DNA from: Bacillota bacterium
Lineage (GTDB): Bacteria > Bacillota_E > JAJZYS01 > JAJYTV01
NCBI GenBank assembly: GCA_021845645.1
Contig: JAJZVM010000191.1
Location: forward strand, 1-6,803
Reading direction: 5' to 3'
Length of the DNA: 6,803 nt
In this document: piece by piece, positions 1 through 5,710 of the stretch
Layout: the number at the start of each line of letters is the position of its first letter
How positions within the stretch are numbered: position 1 is the stretch's first letter
Notes under the pieces: generated by a model
The model's input: only the letters and a program-made list of their open reading frames with translations
Told to the model about the DNA's origin: nothing
Database searches by the model: none
Made by a program: the position numbers and the translations under genes

Positions 1-7
1 GGGTGAA

Positions 8-12
8 GGGAG
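8..12 (+). promoter_or_regulatory. Ribosome-binding site deciding a TTG start
   Basis: GGGAG lies 9 bases before the TTG at 22 and 3 bases before the TTG at 16. The spacing favours 22 as the start of the enolase-superfamily gene. A TGA at 4-6 in the same frame prevents any longer start. Confidence 0.55.
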
Positions 13-21
13 CCCTTGCAC

Positions 22-1131
22 TTGCAGTTGCTACAGGTGGAGATCTTCGCACTTCGCATGCGGCTGAAGCACCCGTTCGAGACCAGCTTTGGCCGCGAAG
101 ACGATCGTGAGTTCCTGCTGGTGCGCGCCGAGACGGCCGATTTCGTCGGCTGGGGCGAAGTGACCGTTTCCCGCGACCCCTTCTACTCCTACGAGACGGT
201 CGCGACGGCTCAGTCCGTGCTGCATGACTACCTGGTTCCGTGGGCCCTCGCGAAGCCGATCGAACATCCCGACGAGCTCGTGGGACGCTTCGCGCAGGTG
301 CGCGGCCACCAGATGGCCAAGGCCGGACTCGAGGGCGCAGTCTGGGACATCTACGCGCAGGAGCTCGGGTTGCCTCTCGGACGCGCGCTCGGCGGCACGC
401 GGGACGAGATCGAAGTCGGCATCTCGATCGGCATCGAATCCACCGACGAGCTCCTTCTGAAGCAGGTGGAGCGCTTCCTGGGCGAGGGCTACCGGCGCTT
501 CAAGATCAAGATCAAGCCGGGCGTCGACTATGACCGGCTCAAGGCGGTGCGCAGACAGTTCGGGCCGATCCGCATGATGGCCGATGCCAACTCCGCCTAC
601 ACGCTCGACGACCTGCCTCTCCTGAAGCGTCTCGACGAGCTCGACCTGATGATGATCGAGCAGCCGCTCAGCTACGACGACATCATCGATCACGCCAGCT
701 TGCAGCGCGAGCTCAGGACGCCGATCTGCCTGGACGAGAGCATCCACGGCCCGGCGGATCTGCGCAAGGCGATCGCCCTGGGCTCCGGGCGCATCCTCAA
801 CATCAAGATCGGCCGCCTGGGCGGCCTGAGTCAGTCCATCAAGAGCCACGACCTCTGCGTGGAGGCCGGATGGCCCGTCTGGTGCGGCGGCATGCTGGAG
901 TCCGGAGTCGGCCGGCTGCACAACGTGGCGATCACCACCCTGCCCGGCTTCACCTTGCCGGGAGACACGGCGGCCAGCAGCCGCTACTGGCAGGAGGACA
1001 TCATCGAACCTGAAGTGACGGTCTCCGACAAGGGAACCATACGGGTGCCGGATGCCCCAGGCATCGGTCACCACGTGCGGGAGGACCTCATCCGCTCGCT
1101 CGCCCACGCCCACTGGGCCATGCGCAACTAG
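22..1131 (+). CDS. MenC / N-acylamino acid racemase-type enolase superfamily enzyme
   Basis: This is a muconate-lactonizing-type member of the enolase superfamily, closest by eye to the o-succinylbenzoate synthase (MenC) / N-acylamino acid racemase group. Counting from the TTG at 22 (369 aa), the N-terminal capping domain covers about residues 1-125 and contains the typical HPFETSFGR stretch. The barrel then shows the catalytic set: the KIK motif (K161, K163), metal ligands D188 in MADAN, E213 in IEQPL and D238 in LDES, and the opposite-face lysine K262 in [21 protein letters not shown] near residue 290 is characteristic of this subgroup. All catalytic residues are intact. The start is uncertain: the GGGAG at 8-12 is 9 bases from TTG 22 but only 3 from TTG 16. 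No menaquinone gene is visible, and the neighbours are a TetR regulator and a peptide-type binding protein, so racemase activity on N-acyl (for example N-succinyl) amino acids is as plausible as menaquinone synthesis. The family is confident; the substrate is not. Confidence 0.88.
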   Translation: MQLLQVEIFALRMRLKHPFETSFGREDDREFLLVRAETADFVGWGEVTVSRDPFYSYETVATAQSVLHDYLVPWALAKPIEHPDELVGRFAQVRGHQMAKAGLEGAVWDIYAQELGLPLGRALGGTRDEIEVGISIGIESTDELLLKQVERFLGEGYRRFKIKIKPGVDYDRLKAVRRQFGPIRMMADANSAYTLDDLPLLKRLDELDLMMIEQPLSYDDIIDHASLQRELRTPICLDESIHGPADLRKAIALGSGRILNIKIGRLGGLSQSIKSHDLCVEAGWPVWCGGMLESGVGRLHNVAITTLPGFTLPGDTAASSRYWQEDIIEPEVTVSDKGTIRVPDAPGIGHHVREDLIRSLAHAHWAMRN

Positions 1132-1755
1132 ATGCCGCGGGCCAGGACGGACGGGCAGGCCGGGCGCCGCGAGGATCTGCTGCGGGCCGCGGCGGCCGTC
1201 TTCGCCCAGCACGGCTACCACGCGGCCACGGTGGCGGAGATTGCCAAGGGCGCACAGGTGGCGACCGGGACGTTCTATCTCTACTTCCCTTCGAAAGAGC
1301 AGTGCTTCGGGCAGTTGATCGCCCGCTTCTACGAGAAGGTGCTCGTCGAGGTGCGGGAACGCCGGCGCGGCGCCCCCAGTGTCGCGGTGAAGTTCGACCG
1401 CTCGGTCCAGGCCGTGCTCCAGTGCTTTCGCGAGGAGCGCGACCTCGCCGAGATCGTCCTCGTCCAGGCCTCAGGCGCGACGAAAGTGCTGCAGGAGCGA
1501 CTCGGCCTGATCGAGGCGCAGCTCGTTCAGCTCCTGGCGGATGACTTGGCCGAAGCGGCCGAGGCCGGATTCATGCCGCAGGGAGACGCGGCCCTGCGCG
1601 CCCACCTCGTTCTCGGCGCCATGCGCGAGGCGCTCGTCTACGAGCTGCGCGAGGCGACCGGGCCGCAGGCCGCGGACCAGGAAGTGCGACGTTTCCTGCT
1701 GGGGGCAGTTGGTGGGCTCCCAACTCGTCAGGAAGGCGGCCGAATTTCGTCTTAG
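1132..1755 (+). CDS. TetR/AcrR-family transcriptional regulator
   Basis: A 207-residue TetR-family DNA-binding repressor. Residues about 12-60 form the N-terminal three-helix domain (LLRAAAAVFAQHGYHAATV, then AEIAKGAQVATGTFYLYF and PSKEQCF), with the helix-turn-helix at about residues 33-52. The remaining 150 residues are the helical ligand-binding and dimerisation half, which is variable in this family and does not reveal the effector. The ATG directly follows the TAG of the upstream enzyme gene with no spacer, and no convincing Shine-Dalgarno is visible. Translation therefore probably depends on re-initiation by ribosomes finishing the upstream gene. Sitting between the enzyme gene and the binding-protein gene, it most likely controls this operon, but no operator was identified because the promoter lies outside the window. 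Family assignment is firm; target and ligand are unknown. Confidence 0.92.
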   Translation: MPRARTDGQAGRREDLLRAAAAVFAQHGYHAATVAEIAKGAQVATGTFYLYFPSKEQCFGQLIARFYEKVLVEVRERRRGAPSVAVKFDRSVQAVLQCFREERDLAEIVLVQASGATKVLQERLGLIEAQLVQLLADDLAEAAEAGFMPQGDAALRAHLVLGAMREALVYELREATGPQAADQEVRRFLLGAVGGLPTRQEGGRISS

Positions 1756-1774
1756 TGGGTGCAGCTCCATGACT

Positions 1775-1779
1775 GGAGG
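1775..1779 (+). promoter_or_regulatory. Ribosome-binding site deciding a TTG start
   Basis: GGAGG is 7 bases before the TTG at 1787. It lies inside the longer frame that opens at the ATG at 1769, which itself has no good Shine-Dalgarno. This supports TTG 1787 as the start of the substrate-binding protein. Confidence 0.65.
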
Positions 1780-1786
1780 TGTCTTG

Positions 1787-3433
1787 TTGCGGCGTCTCGC
1801 CAGCCTCGCATTCCTCGTCTGCCTGCTGTCGCCAGCCTTTGCCAGCCCGGCGCTGGCCGCAGCGTCCGCGTCTTCGGCACCGGCTGTCCTCAGCGTGGGG
1901 GTGCTCGGCTCGCTAGGCAGCCTCAACCCCGTGCTCTACACCAGCCCGGCGGCGGCGGACGTTCTTGCCGCGACCTCGGACGGGCTTCTCCGCTACCGCC
2001 CTGTTGGCACGGGCAGACGTCTGCGTTACACGTGGCGTCCCGACCTGCTCTCCTCCCTGCCGCAGATCAGCATCGTGGGCGTCCCGGGGCCGACTGCCGA
2101 CGTGACGATCACCTACCGCTTGCGACCTGGCCTCCGCTGGTCGGACGGCAAACCGTTGACCTCCAGCGACATCCGCTTCACATGGCACGCCATCATGGCG
2201 CCGGCGAATGGCGCCTACCAGGCGGGTTACAACCAGATCACCGCAATCGACACGCCGAACCGCCTGACCGCGGTCGTGCACTTGCGCGGCACCTTCGCCG
2301 CCTGGCAGACGCTGTTCTCCGCCCTGCTGCCCAGGCATGCCTTGCAGCGGCGCGTAGGGTCGATCGTCACCGACGTGTCGTACAACGACCACCCGCTCGC
2401 GACCGGCCCATATGCGGTGCACAGCCACAGCCAAAACACGCTCGTTCTTGTGCCGAACCCGTACTACCGCGGGCAGGATGGGCCCAGGCCGGCTTTCAAG
2501 GCGATCTCGGTGACCTTCTATCGCCACCGGTCGAGTCTGCTCGCCGACCTTGCGGCCCACAAGCTGGCAGTGGGCGATCTTCTCACGCTCGATACCGCGA
2601 CAATCCATCAGCTGCGTTCGGCAGGCCTTTCTGTCGCGAGCGCACCGAGCACCGTATTTGAGCAGTTCACCTTTAACCTGCGCGACCCGATCGCTGGAGA
2701 CCTGAGCGTGCGGCGCGCCTTCTACCTCGCGCTGGCCAGGCACGAGATGGCCGCGCAGATCTCCGGCGGGCGCTGGCGGGTGGCGACTTCGGACCAGCCG
2801 CCCTGGAGCTGGGCCTTCAATCCGAAGGTGCCCGTCGTGCACCAGAACATCGCCAAGGCGCGCGCCATCCTCGTGCAGGACGGCTGGCAGATCGGCAAGG
2901 CAGGCTACTTCCAGAAGAACGGCCAGCTCCTCGTGCTCAACGTCTCGCTCACCAGAACCCCGCTGCATAAGGCCATCATGAAGCTGGTCAGCGCCGAGGA
3001 GGCGCAGGCAGGCATAGATGTCCTGCCCGCCTACTTTCCGACCCAGGCCCTGTTTGGACCGAATGGCATGCTGGCGCAGGGCACCTTCCAGGTGAGTGAG
3101 TTCGGTCTCATGGACAACCTCGATCCGGACGACGCCGCCATCTGGAACTCGGACCTCGGCAGCCCGTACCACGAAGGCGACGACTTCTCGAACTTCCAGA
3201 ACCCATCGGTCAACGCCTGGACCACGGATGCGCTGCGCCAGATGAACCAGACCCTGCGGGCCCGGGACTACCGGCAGGTGCAGATGCAGCTCTACAGCGA
3301 TCTGCCGATGGTACCGCTCTTCTACACCTCGATGGAAACCGTCTACGACCCCACCCGGGTGCGGCACGTCAGCGTGAGCAGCTTCACCGGCAGCCTGTTC
3401 AGCGCCAGCGCGTGGCGTCCACCAGCGAAGTGA
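1787..3433 (+). CDS. ABC transporter substrate-binding protein, family 5 (peptide/nickel type)
   Basis: A 548-residue extracytoplasmic solute-binding protein of the SBP_bac_5 type (oligopeptide, dipeptide, nickel and related ligands). From TTG 1787 the protein opens with two arginines, a hydrophobic core (LASLAFLVCLLSPAF) and a likely signal peptidase I site after the ALA near residue 24. The single Cys (residue 12) is in the hydrophobic core without a lipobox, so this looks like a secreted or periplasmic protein rather than a lipoprotein. Family landmarks follow: VGVLGSLGSLNPVLYT near the mature N-terminus, DGLLRY, and the signature YRLRPGLRWSDGKPLTSSDI at about residue 110, then the regular two-lobe arrangement to a C-terminal PMVPLFYTS segment. 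Length is normal for the family. ATG 1769 is an alternative start adding six residues. The gene starts 31 bases after the TetR stop and ends before a strong terminator. No permease or ATPase gene is present, so its transporter must be encoded upstream or elsewhere. The ligand cannot be inferred. Confidence 0.9.
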   Translation: MRRLASLAFLVCLLSPAFASPALAAASASSAPAVLSVGVLGSLGSLNPVLYTSPAAADVLAATSDGLLRYRPVGTGRRLRYTWRPDLLSSLPQISIVGVPGPTADVTITYRLRPGLRWSDGKPLTSSDIRFTWHAIMAPANGAYQAGYNQITAIDTPNRLTAVVHLRGTFAAWQTLFSALLPRHALQRRVGSIVTDVSYNDHPLATGPYAVHSHSQNTLVLVPNPYYRGQDGPRPAFKAISVTFYRHRSSLLADLAAHKLAVGDLLTLDTATIHQLRSAGLSVASAPSTVFEQFTFNLRDPIAGDLSVRRAFYLALARHEMAAQISGGRWRVATSDQPPWSWAFNPKVPVVHQNIAKARAILVQDGWQIGKAGYFQKNGQLLVLNVSLTRTPLHKAIMKLVSAEEAQAGIDVLPAYFPTQALFGPNGMLAQGTFQVSEFGLMDNLDPDDAAIWNSDLGSPYHEGDDFSNFQNPSVNAWTTDALRQMNQTLRARDYRQVQMQLYSDLPMVPLFYTSMETVYDPTRVRHVSVSSFTGSLFSASAWRPPAK

Positions 3434-3442
3434 CGCCCGCGC

Positions 3443-3472
3443 AAGGCCCCGCCGGCCTGCCGGTGGGGCCTT
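3443..3472 (+). terminator. Hairpin terminator closing the enzyme-TetR-binding protein operon
   Basis: Two 13-base arms (3443-3455 and 3460-3472) pair completely, with one G-U, around a 4-base CCTG loop. The stem begins 9 bases after the stop of the binding-protein gene. The bases following are TT then ATCGTCGT, so the U-tract is weak, but stem length, GC content and position fit an intrinsic terminator. Confidence 0.8.
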
Positions 3473-3489
3473 ATCGTCGTGGCGGCAGA

Positions 3490-3552
3490 CAGGTCATGGG
3501 GACACACCTGCCAGCGCCGTTGGTGGTAGCATGAAGGACACAGGTGATGTCC
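3490..3552. repeat. Short repeated/palindromic motifs, possible IS-end remnant
   Basis: Between the terminator and the flavin reductase gene there are related short motifs. CAGGTCATG (3490-3498) and CAGGTGATG (3541-3549) differ at one base. GGACACA occurs at both 3499-3505 and 3536-3542. CAGGT at 3490 is mirrored by ACCTG at 3506-3510, and GGACA at 3536-3540 by TGTCC at 3548-3552. The look recalls termini and leader regions of some insertion sequences, but no transposase coding is visible and target duplications were not found. It could equally be a regulatory region for the gene that starts inside it. Confidence 0.3.
3533..3538 (+). promoter_or_regulatory. Ribosome-binding site for the flavin reductase gene
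   Basis: GAAGGA lies 8 bases before the ATG at 3547, a standard spacing. It supports the longer form of the protein. A competing, stronger-looking AAGGAG at 3602-3607 sits inside the gene. Confidence 0.5.
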
Positions 3553-4101
3553 GCATGGCATAGCCATATGGCACGTTTGCCGCCATTCTTCCTACGAAGG
3601 GAAGGAGCCCGGGGCATCCGGGCGCTGCCTACGCAAGACTTCCAACGCCTAATGGCCAACTGGGCGACCGGCGTCACCGTCGTCACGAGCGTCGGACCGG
3701 GCGGACCGCACGGCATGACGGCGAACGCCTTCCTGTCCGTCTCGCTGGAACCGCCGCTCGTGCTTGTCTCGGTCGGTCACGCGAATGACTCGAACGCCAT
3801 CATCCGAGGATCGGGGCAGTTCGCCGTCTCGATCCTCTCCGCTGAGCAGGAGCATCTCTCGCGCCACTTCGCGCAGCGCTTCAAGGATCCCGCGCAAGCC
3901 CTCACGGGCATCGCCTGGTCCAGGAGCCCTGGCGGCCTGCCATGGCTCGACGGCGCGCTTGGGCACCTGGACTGCGAGGTGCGGCAAACCGTCGAGGCAC
4001 AGGACCACACCCTGTTCCTCGGGCGTGTCCTGCACCTCGACACCGCGAGCGACACACCGCCGCTCGTCTACTTCCGCTCGCGCTATACCAGCATCGAATG
4101 A
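3547..4101 (+). CDS. Flavin reductase-like, FMN-binding split-barrel protein
   Basis: A 184-residue protein of the flavin reductase (HpaC/RutF-like) domain family, which binds FMN or FAD and commonly uses NAD(P)H to supply reduced flavin to a partner monooxygenase. The domain starts near residue 28: DFQRLMANWATGVTVVTS, then GMTANAFLSVSLEPPLVLVSV (flavin-binding strand region), FAVSILSAEQEHLSRHFA, DGALGHLDCEV, and DHTLFLGRVLHLD followed by PLVYFRSRY. Residues 1-27 are an arginine-rich extension not typical of the family. The ATG at 3547 is chosen because of the GAAGGA 8 bases upstream; ATG 3568 has no Shine-Dalgarno. The usual family length (about 160 aa) would need a start near 3616, where AAGGAG is well placed before an ATC codon. 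The gene follows a terminator and faces the opposite-strand block, so it is probably its own transcription unit. No monooxygenase partner is in the window. Confidence 0.87.
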   Translation: MSAWHSHMARLPPFFLRREGARGIRALPTQDFQRLMANWATGVTVVTSVGPGGPHGMTANAFLSVSLEPPLVLVSVGHANDSNAIIRGSGQFAVSILSAEQEHLSRHFAQRFKDPAQALTGIAWSRSPGGLPWLDGALGHLDCEVRQTVEAQDHTLFLGRVLHLDTASDTPPLVYFRSRYTSIE

Positions 4102-4203
4102 GGCGACGCTCGCCCCGTAGGCCCGCTCCGCACCCGACTGAGATCACCGGGCGGGTGGTTGTCTCGCCAGGCGCGCCAGGAGCCGGTGCGCGGCGGGACC
4201 GAT

Positions 4204-4217
4204 CGTTGAAATCAACG
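4204..4217. repeat. Short inverted repeat in the convergent gap
   Basis: CGTTGA and TCAACG flank two A residues, a perfect 6-bp inverted repeat. It lies in the non-coding gap 4102-4358. Nearby, GGGCT (4245-4249) and AGCCC (4256-4260) form another small stem. No gene, tRNA or promoter is recognisable in the gap; its contents are a run of GC-rich hairpins. Function of this element is unknown, and a chance occurrence is possible. Confidence 0.3.
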
Positions 4218-4292
4218 GGGCTGAAGGGCTGTGGCGGAGCGGCTGGGCTTTTCGGAGCCCTTGCCGCGGGCGGAGCCGCGGCGCAAGCAGCA

Positions 4293-4324
4293 GCGGGGTC
4301 GCCAATCGCCGCGGGCGACCCCGC
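4293..4324. repeat. 11-bp perfect inverted repeat in the convergent gap
   Basis: GCGGGGTCGCC (4293-4303) and its exact complement (4314-4324) flank a 10-base loop. It lies just beyond the larger palindrome at the 3' end of the MoaD-like gene. Either strand could form the hairpin, and it may serve as a back-up terminator for the leftward operon. There is no T-run on either side, so an ordinary intrinsic terminator is not certain. Confidence 0.55.
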
Positions 4325-4337
4325 GCATGGTCGTGCG

Positions 4338-4382
4338 CTGCGTGCGGTGTCCGGCGGCTCAGCCGCCGGACACCGCACGCAG
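4338..4382. repeat. 45-bp perfect palindrome centred on the moaD-like stop codon; likely bidirectional terminator
   Basis: Arms 4338-4359 and 4361-4382 are exact 22-base complements around the single base 4360, which is the middle base of the TGA stop (4361-4359) of the MoaD-like gene on the - strand. One arm therefore encodes the last residues including the Gly-Gly tail, and the other is its mirror immediately after the stop. Placement between converging genes suggests transcription termination, but there is no U-tract in either direction, so it would have to be a U-less or factor-assisted hairpin. A DNA-level role (cruciform or protein-binding site) is an alternative. Confidence 0.75.
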
Positions 4383-4634
4383 AAGCCAGATCTCGTCGCC
4401 GTCTCGCAGCGGCGTGGAGAAGGGTTGCGTGCGGCCTACGCGATCTTCGCCGACAAAGAGGTTGAGGTGCGGACGCAACCTTCCCCCCGGCTCCGATATG
4501 CGCCGCAGCACACCGGGTGCCTCGCGCTCGACGGCGTCGAACAGGTCGCCGACAGTGGCCGCGGCCGCATGCCGGGACCTCGCCGCAATGCCGATCTCGT
4601 TGGCGAGGTCGTCCGGCAGGTGCAGGACGATCAC
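4359..4634 (-). CDS. MoaD/ThiS-family ubiquitin-like protein with C-terminal Gly-Gly
   Basis: A 91-residue protein with the beta-grasp sulfur-carrier layout of MoaD/ThiS. It has an initial strand (MIVLHLPDDL), a helical region around residues 28-45 (VGDLFDAVEREAPGVLRRI), a strand HLNLFVGEDRV at 56-66, then TPLRDGDEIWLLRAVSGG at 74-91. The TPL-DGDE-(hydrophobic) stretch and the terminal Gly-Gly are the family hallmarks; the C-terminal glycine is normally adenylated and thiocarboxylated by an E1-like enzyme. The GG is exactly terminal, so no protease processing is needed. The start is GTG, overlapping the TGA of the propeller gene in the four bases GTGA (4634-4631), implying coupled translation. 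No MoaE, MoeB/ThiF or molybdopterin or thiamine gene is in the window, so a role in molybdenum cofactor or thiamine synthesis is not supported by context. The family is confident; the pathway is unknown. Confidence 0.88.
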   Translation of the reverse strand: MIVLHLPDDLANEIGIAARSRHAAAATVGDLFDAVEREAPGVLRRISEPGGRLRPHLNLFVGEDRVGRTQPFSTPLRDGDEIWLLRAVSGG

Positions 4635-5710
4635 GACGGCACGGCGGCAGCGCGCACCGAGAAGATGCGCGGCAGGTGCGCGGCAAGTTCCTGCCAGTTC
4701 CGGCCGCCGTCCGCCGAGGCGTATACGCTGCCCGACGTCGTGCCGAAATAGAGACCGATCGGATCCTGACCGTCATGGTCCAGGCCGTCGCGCAGGACAC
4801 TGGCGTACGACCGATGCGGCAGGCCCGAAGCGAGAGGATGCCAGCTGGCGCCCGCGTCCTGGGTGCGCCAGACGCAGAGCGCACCCCCTTCAGCCCAGCG
4901 TTGGCCGTCAGCCTGCAGGGGAACGACGTATGCCGTGTCTGGATCATGTGGGTGGGCCAGGACAGGGAAGCCGAAGTCGCCGGGCAGGCCCGCGCCAACG
5001 TACTGCCAGCCTGTGCCGCCGTCGTCGGAGCGATAGACGCCGCCGTGGTTCTGCAGCCACAGCCGCCTGGGTTCGGCGCGGCAGGCGGACACCTTGTGCA
5101 CGCACTGGCCTGCGATCGGGTATCTTTGGCCCTCCGGCATGAAGCGAGCCTCGAGGTTTTCGTTGACCGGCGCGAAGCTCTCTCCGGCATCCAGCGTACG
5201 GTAGGCTCCACCCGCCGAGCAGGCAGTCAGGATCGTCTGGCTGTCGCTCACCACGACCGTGTGCAGGCACTTGCCACCGTATCCCGGCATCCAGAGCTCG
5301 TGCGTCGGATGTTCACGCAACGAGCGGACCTCCGTCCAGGTATCGCCGCCGTCGCGGGTACGGAACAGTCCGCTCGCCTCGACCCCCGCGTAGAGCGTGA
5401 GCGGCTCGTCGTCCGCTGCGGGCGCGATGGCCCAGACGCGCGTGACCTGCTCCGGGTCATCCCCGCCGTAGCTCAGGCCCTCGCCGCCGTTGTCCCAAGT
5501 TGCCCCAAGGTCGCTCGACCGCCGGATTGAGGCGCCATAGAACTCCGAGTTGATGCCCGCATGGATAACCCCGCTGCGCGGATCGAGCACCGCGGTATAG
5601 CAGGGCGTCTGAGGAAAGTCGGGACCTGCGCTCCGCCAGTGGAGGCGGTCGGACGAACGGAAGCGAAAAAGCCCCTTGGCCGTGCCAACGAGCACAATGG
5701 TATCCGCCAA
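4631..5710 (-). CDS. Asp-box (BNR) beta-propeller protein, sialidase-fold/VPS10-like
   Basis: A 359-residue beta-propeller built from repeats carrying Asp boxes (S/T-x-D-x-G-x-T/S-W/F). Clear boxes occur at residues 65-72 (SSDLGATW), 118-125 (TRDGGDTW), 172-179 (TLDAGESF), 228-235 (SDDGGTGW), 283-290 (TQDAGASW) and 332-339 (SADGGRNW), about 49-56 residues apart. A degenerate one near residue 20 (SSDRLHW) has the right phase, so seven blades are possible. Such proteins are often annotated as exo-alpha-sialidase or glycosyl hydrolase, but Asp boxes are structural and I see no case for sialidase catalysis. There is no signal peptide or membrane segment, so it is probably cytoplasmic. The start is TTG 5710, supported by an AGAGGGGGG Shine-Dalgarno 6 bases upstream. 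It follows the MFS gene by 73 bases and overlaps the MoaD-like gene by four, pointing to a joint function with the latter. What it binds is unknown. Confidence 0.85.
   Translation of the reverse strand: MADTIVLVGTAKGLFRFRSSDRLHWRSAGPDFPQTPCYTAVLDPRSGVIHAGINSEFYGASIRRSSDLGATWDNGGEGLSYGGDDPEQVTRVWAIAPAADDEPLTLYAGVEASGLFRTRDGGDTWTEVRSLREHPTHELWMPGYGGKCLHTVVVSDSQTILTACSAGGAYRTLDAGESFAPVNENLEARFMPEGQRYPIAGQCVHKVSACRAEPRRLWLQNHGGVYRSDDGGTGWQYVGAGLPGDFGFPVLAHPHDPDTAYVVPLQADGQRWAEGGALCVWRTQDAGASWHPLASGLPHRSYASVLRDGLDHDGQDPIGLYFGTTSGSVYASADGGRNWQELAAHLPRIFSVRAAAVPS

Noticed and set aside
31..1221. Long antisense open frame (396 codons) opposite the enolase-superfamily gene
   Set aside because: It is the complement of a clearly conserved gene with intact catalytic motifs, its translation shows no recognisable domain, and long open antisense frames are expected at this GC content.
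1541..1786. N-terminal extension of the substrate-binding protein frame back to 1541
   Set aside because: It overlaps the TetR gene in another frame, reads as arginine/proline-rich noise, and would bury the signal peptide inside the protein.
1913..3367. Antisense open frame of 484 codons opposite the substrate-binding protein gene
   Set aside because: The + strand frame has a signal peptide and family signatures. The antisense translation is low-complexity (rich in R, G, V, H) without motifs.
3527..3532. TAGCAT as a -10 promoter box for the flavin reductase gene
   Set aside because: No acceptable -35 element lies 16-18 bases upstream and the hexamer would overlap the ribosome-binding site; the match is too weak to annotate.
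4201..4290. Possible tRNA-like structure in the convergent gap
   Set aside because: There is no T-loop GGTTCGAATCC-like sequence, no acceptor stem pairing with proper spacing, and no anticodon arm. The stems are isolated hairpins.
3902..4378. Minus-strand frame reading MRCPAAEPPDTA... across the convergent gap
   Set aside because: Its start lies in the palindrome, its composition is Ala/Pro/Arg noise, and it overlaps the flavin reductase gene antisense.
4144..5211. Minus-strand open frame of 355 codons covering the gap and part of the propeller gene
   Set aside because: It is out of frame with both conserved genes, is dominated by Arg/Ala/Pro, and contains no domain. The part lying in the gap also looks non-coding.
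4631..5710. Catalytic sialidase annotation for the propeller protein
   Set aside because: Asp boxes are structural and shared by many non-enzymatic propellers. I could not identify a convincing arginine triad or catalytic Asp/Tyr/Glu set, and there is no secretion signal.
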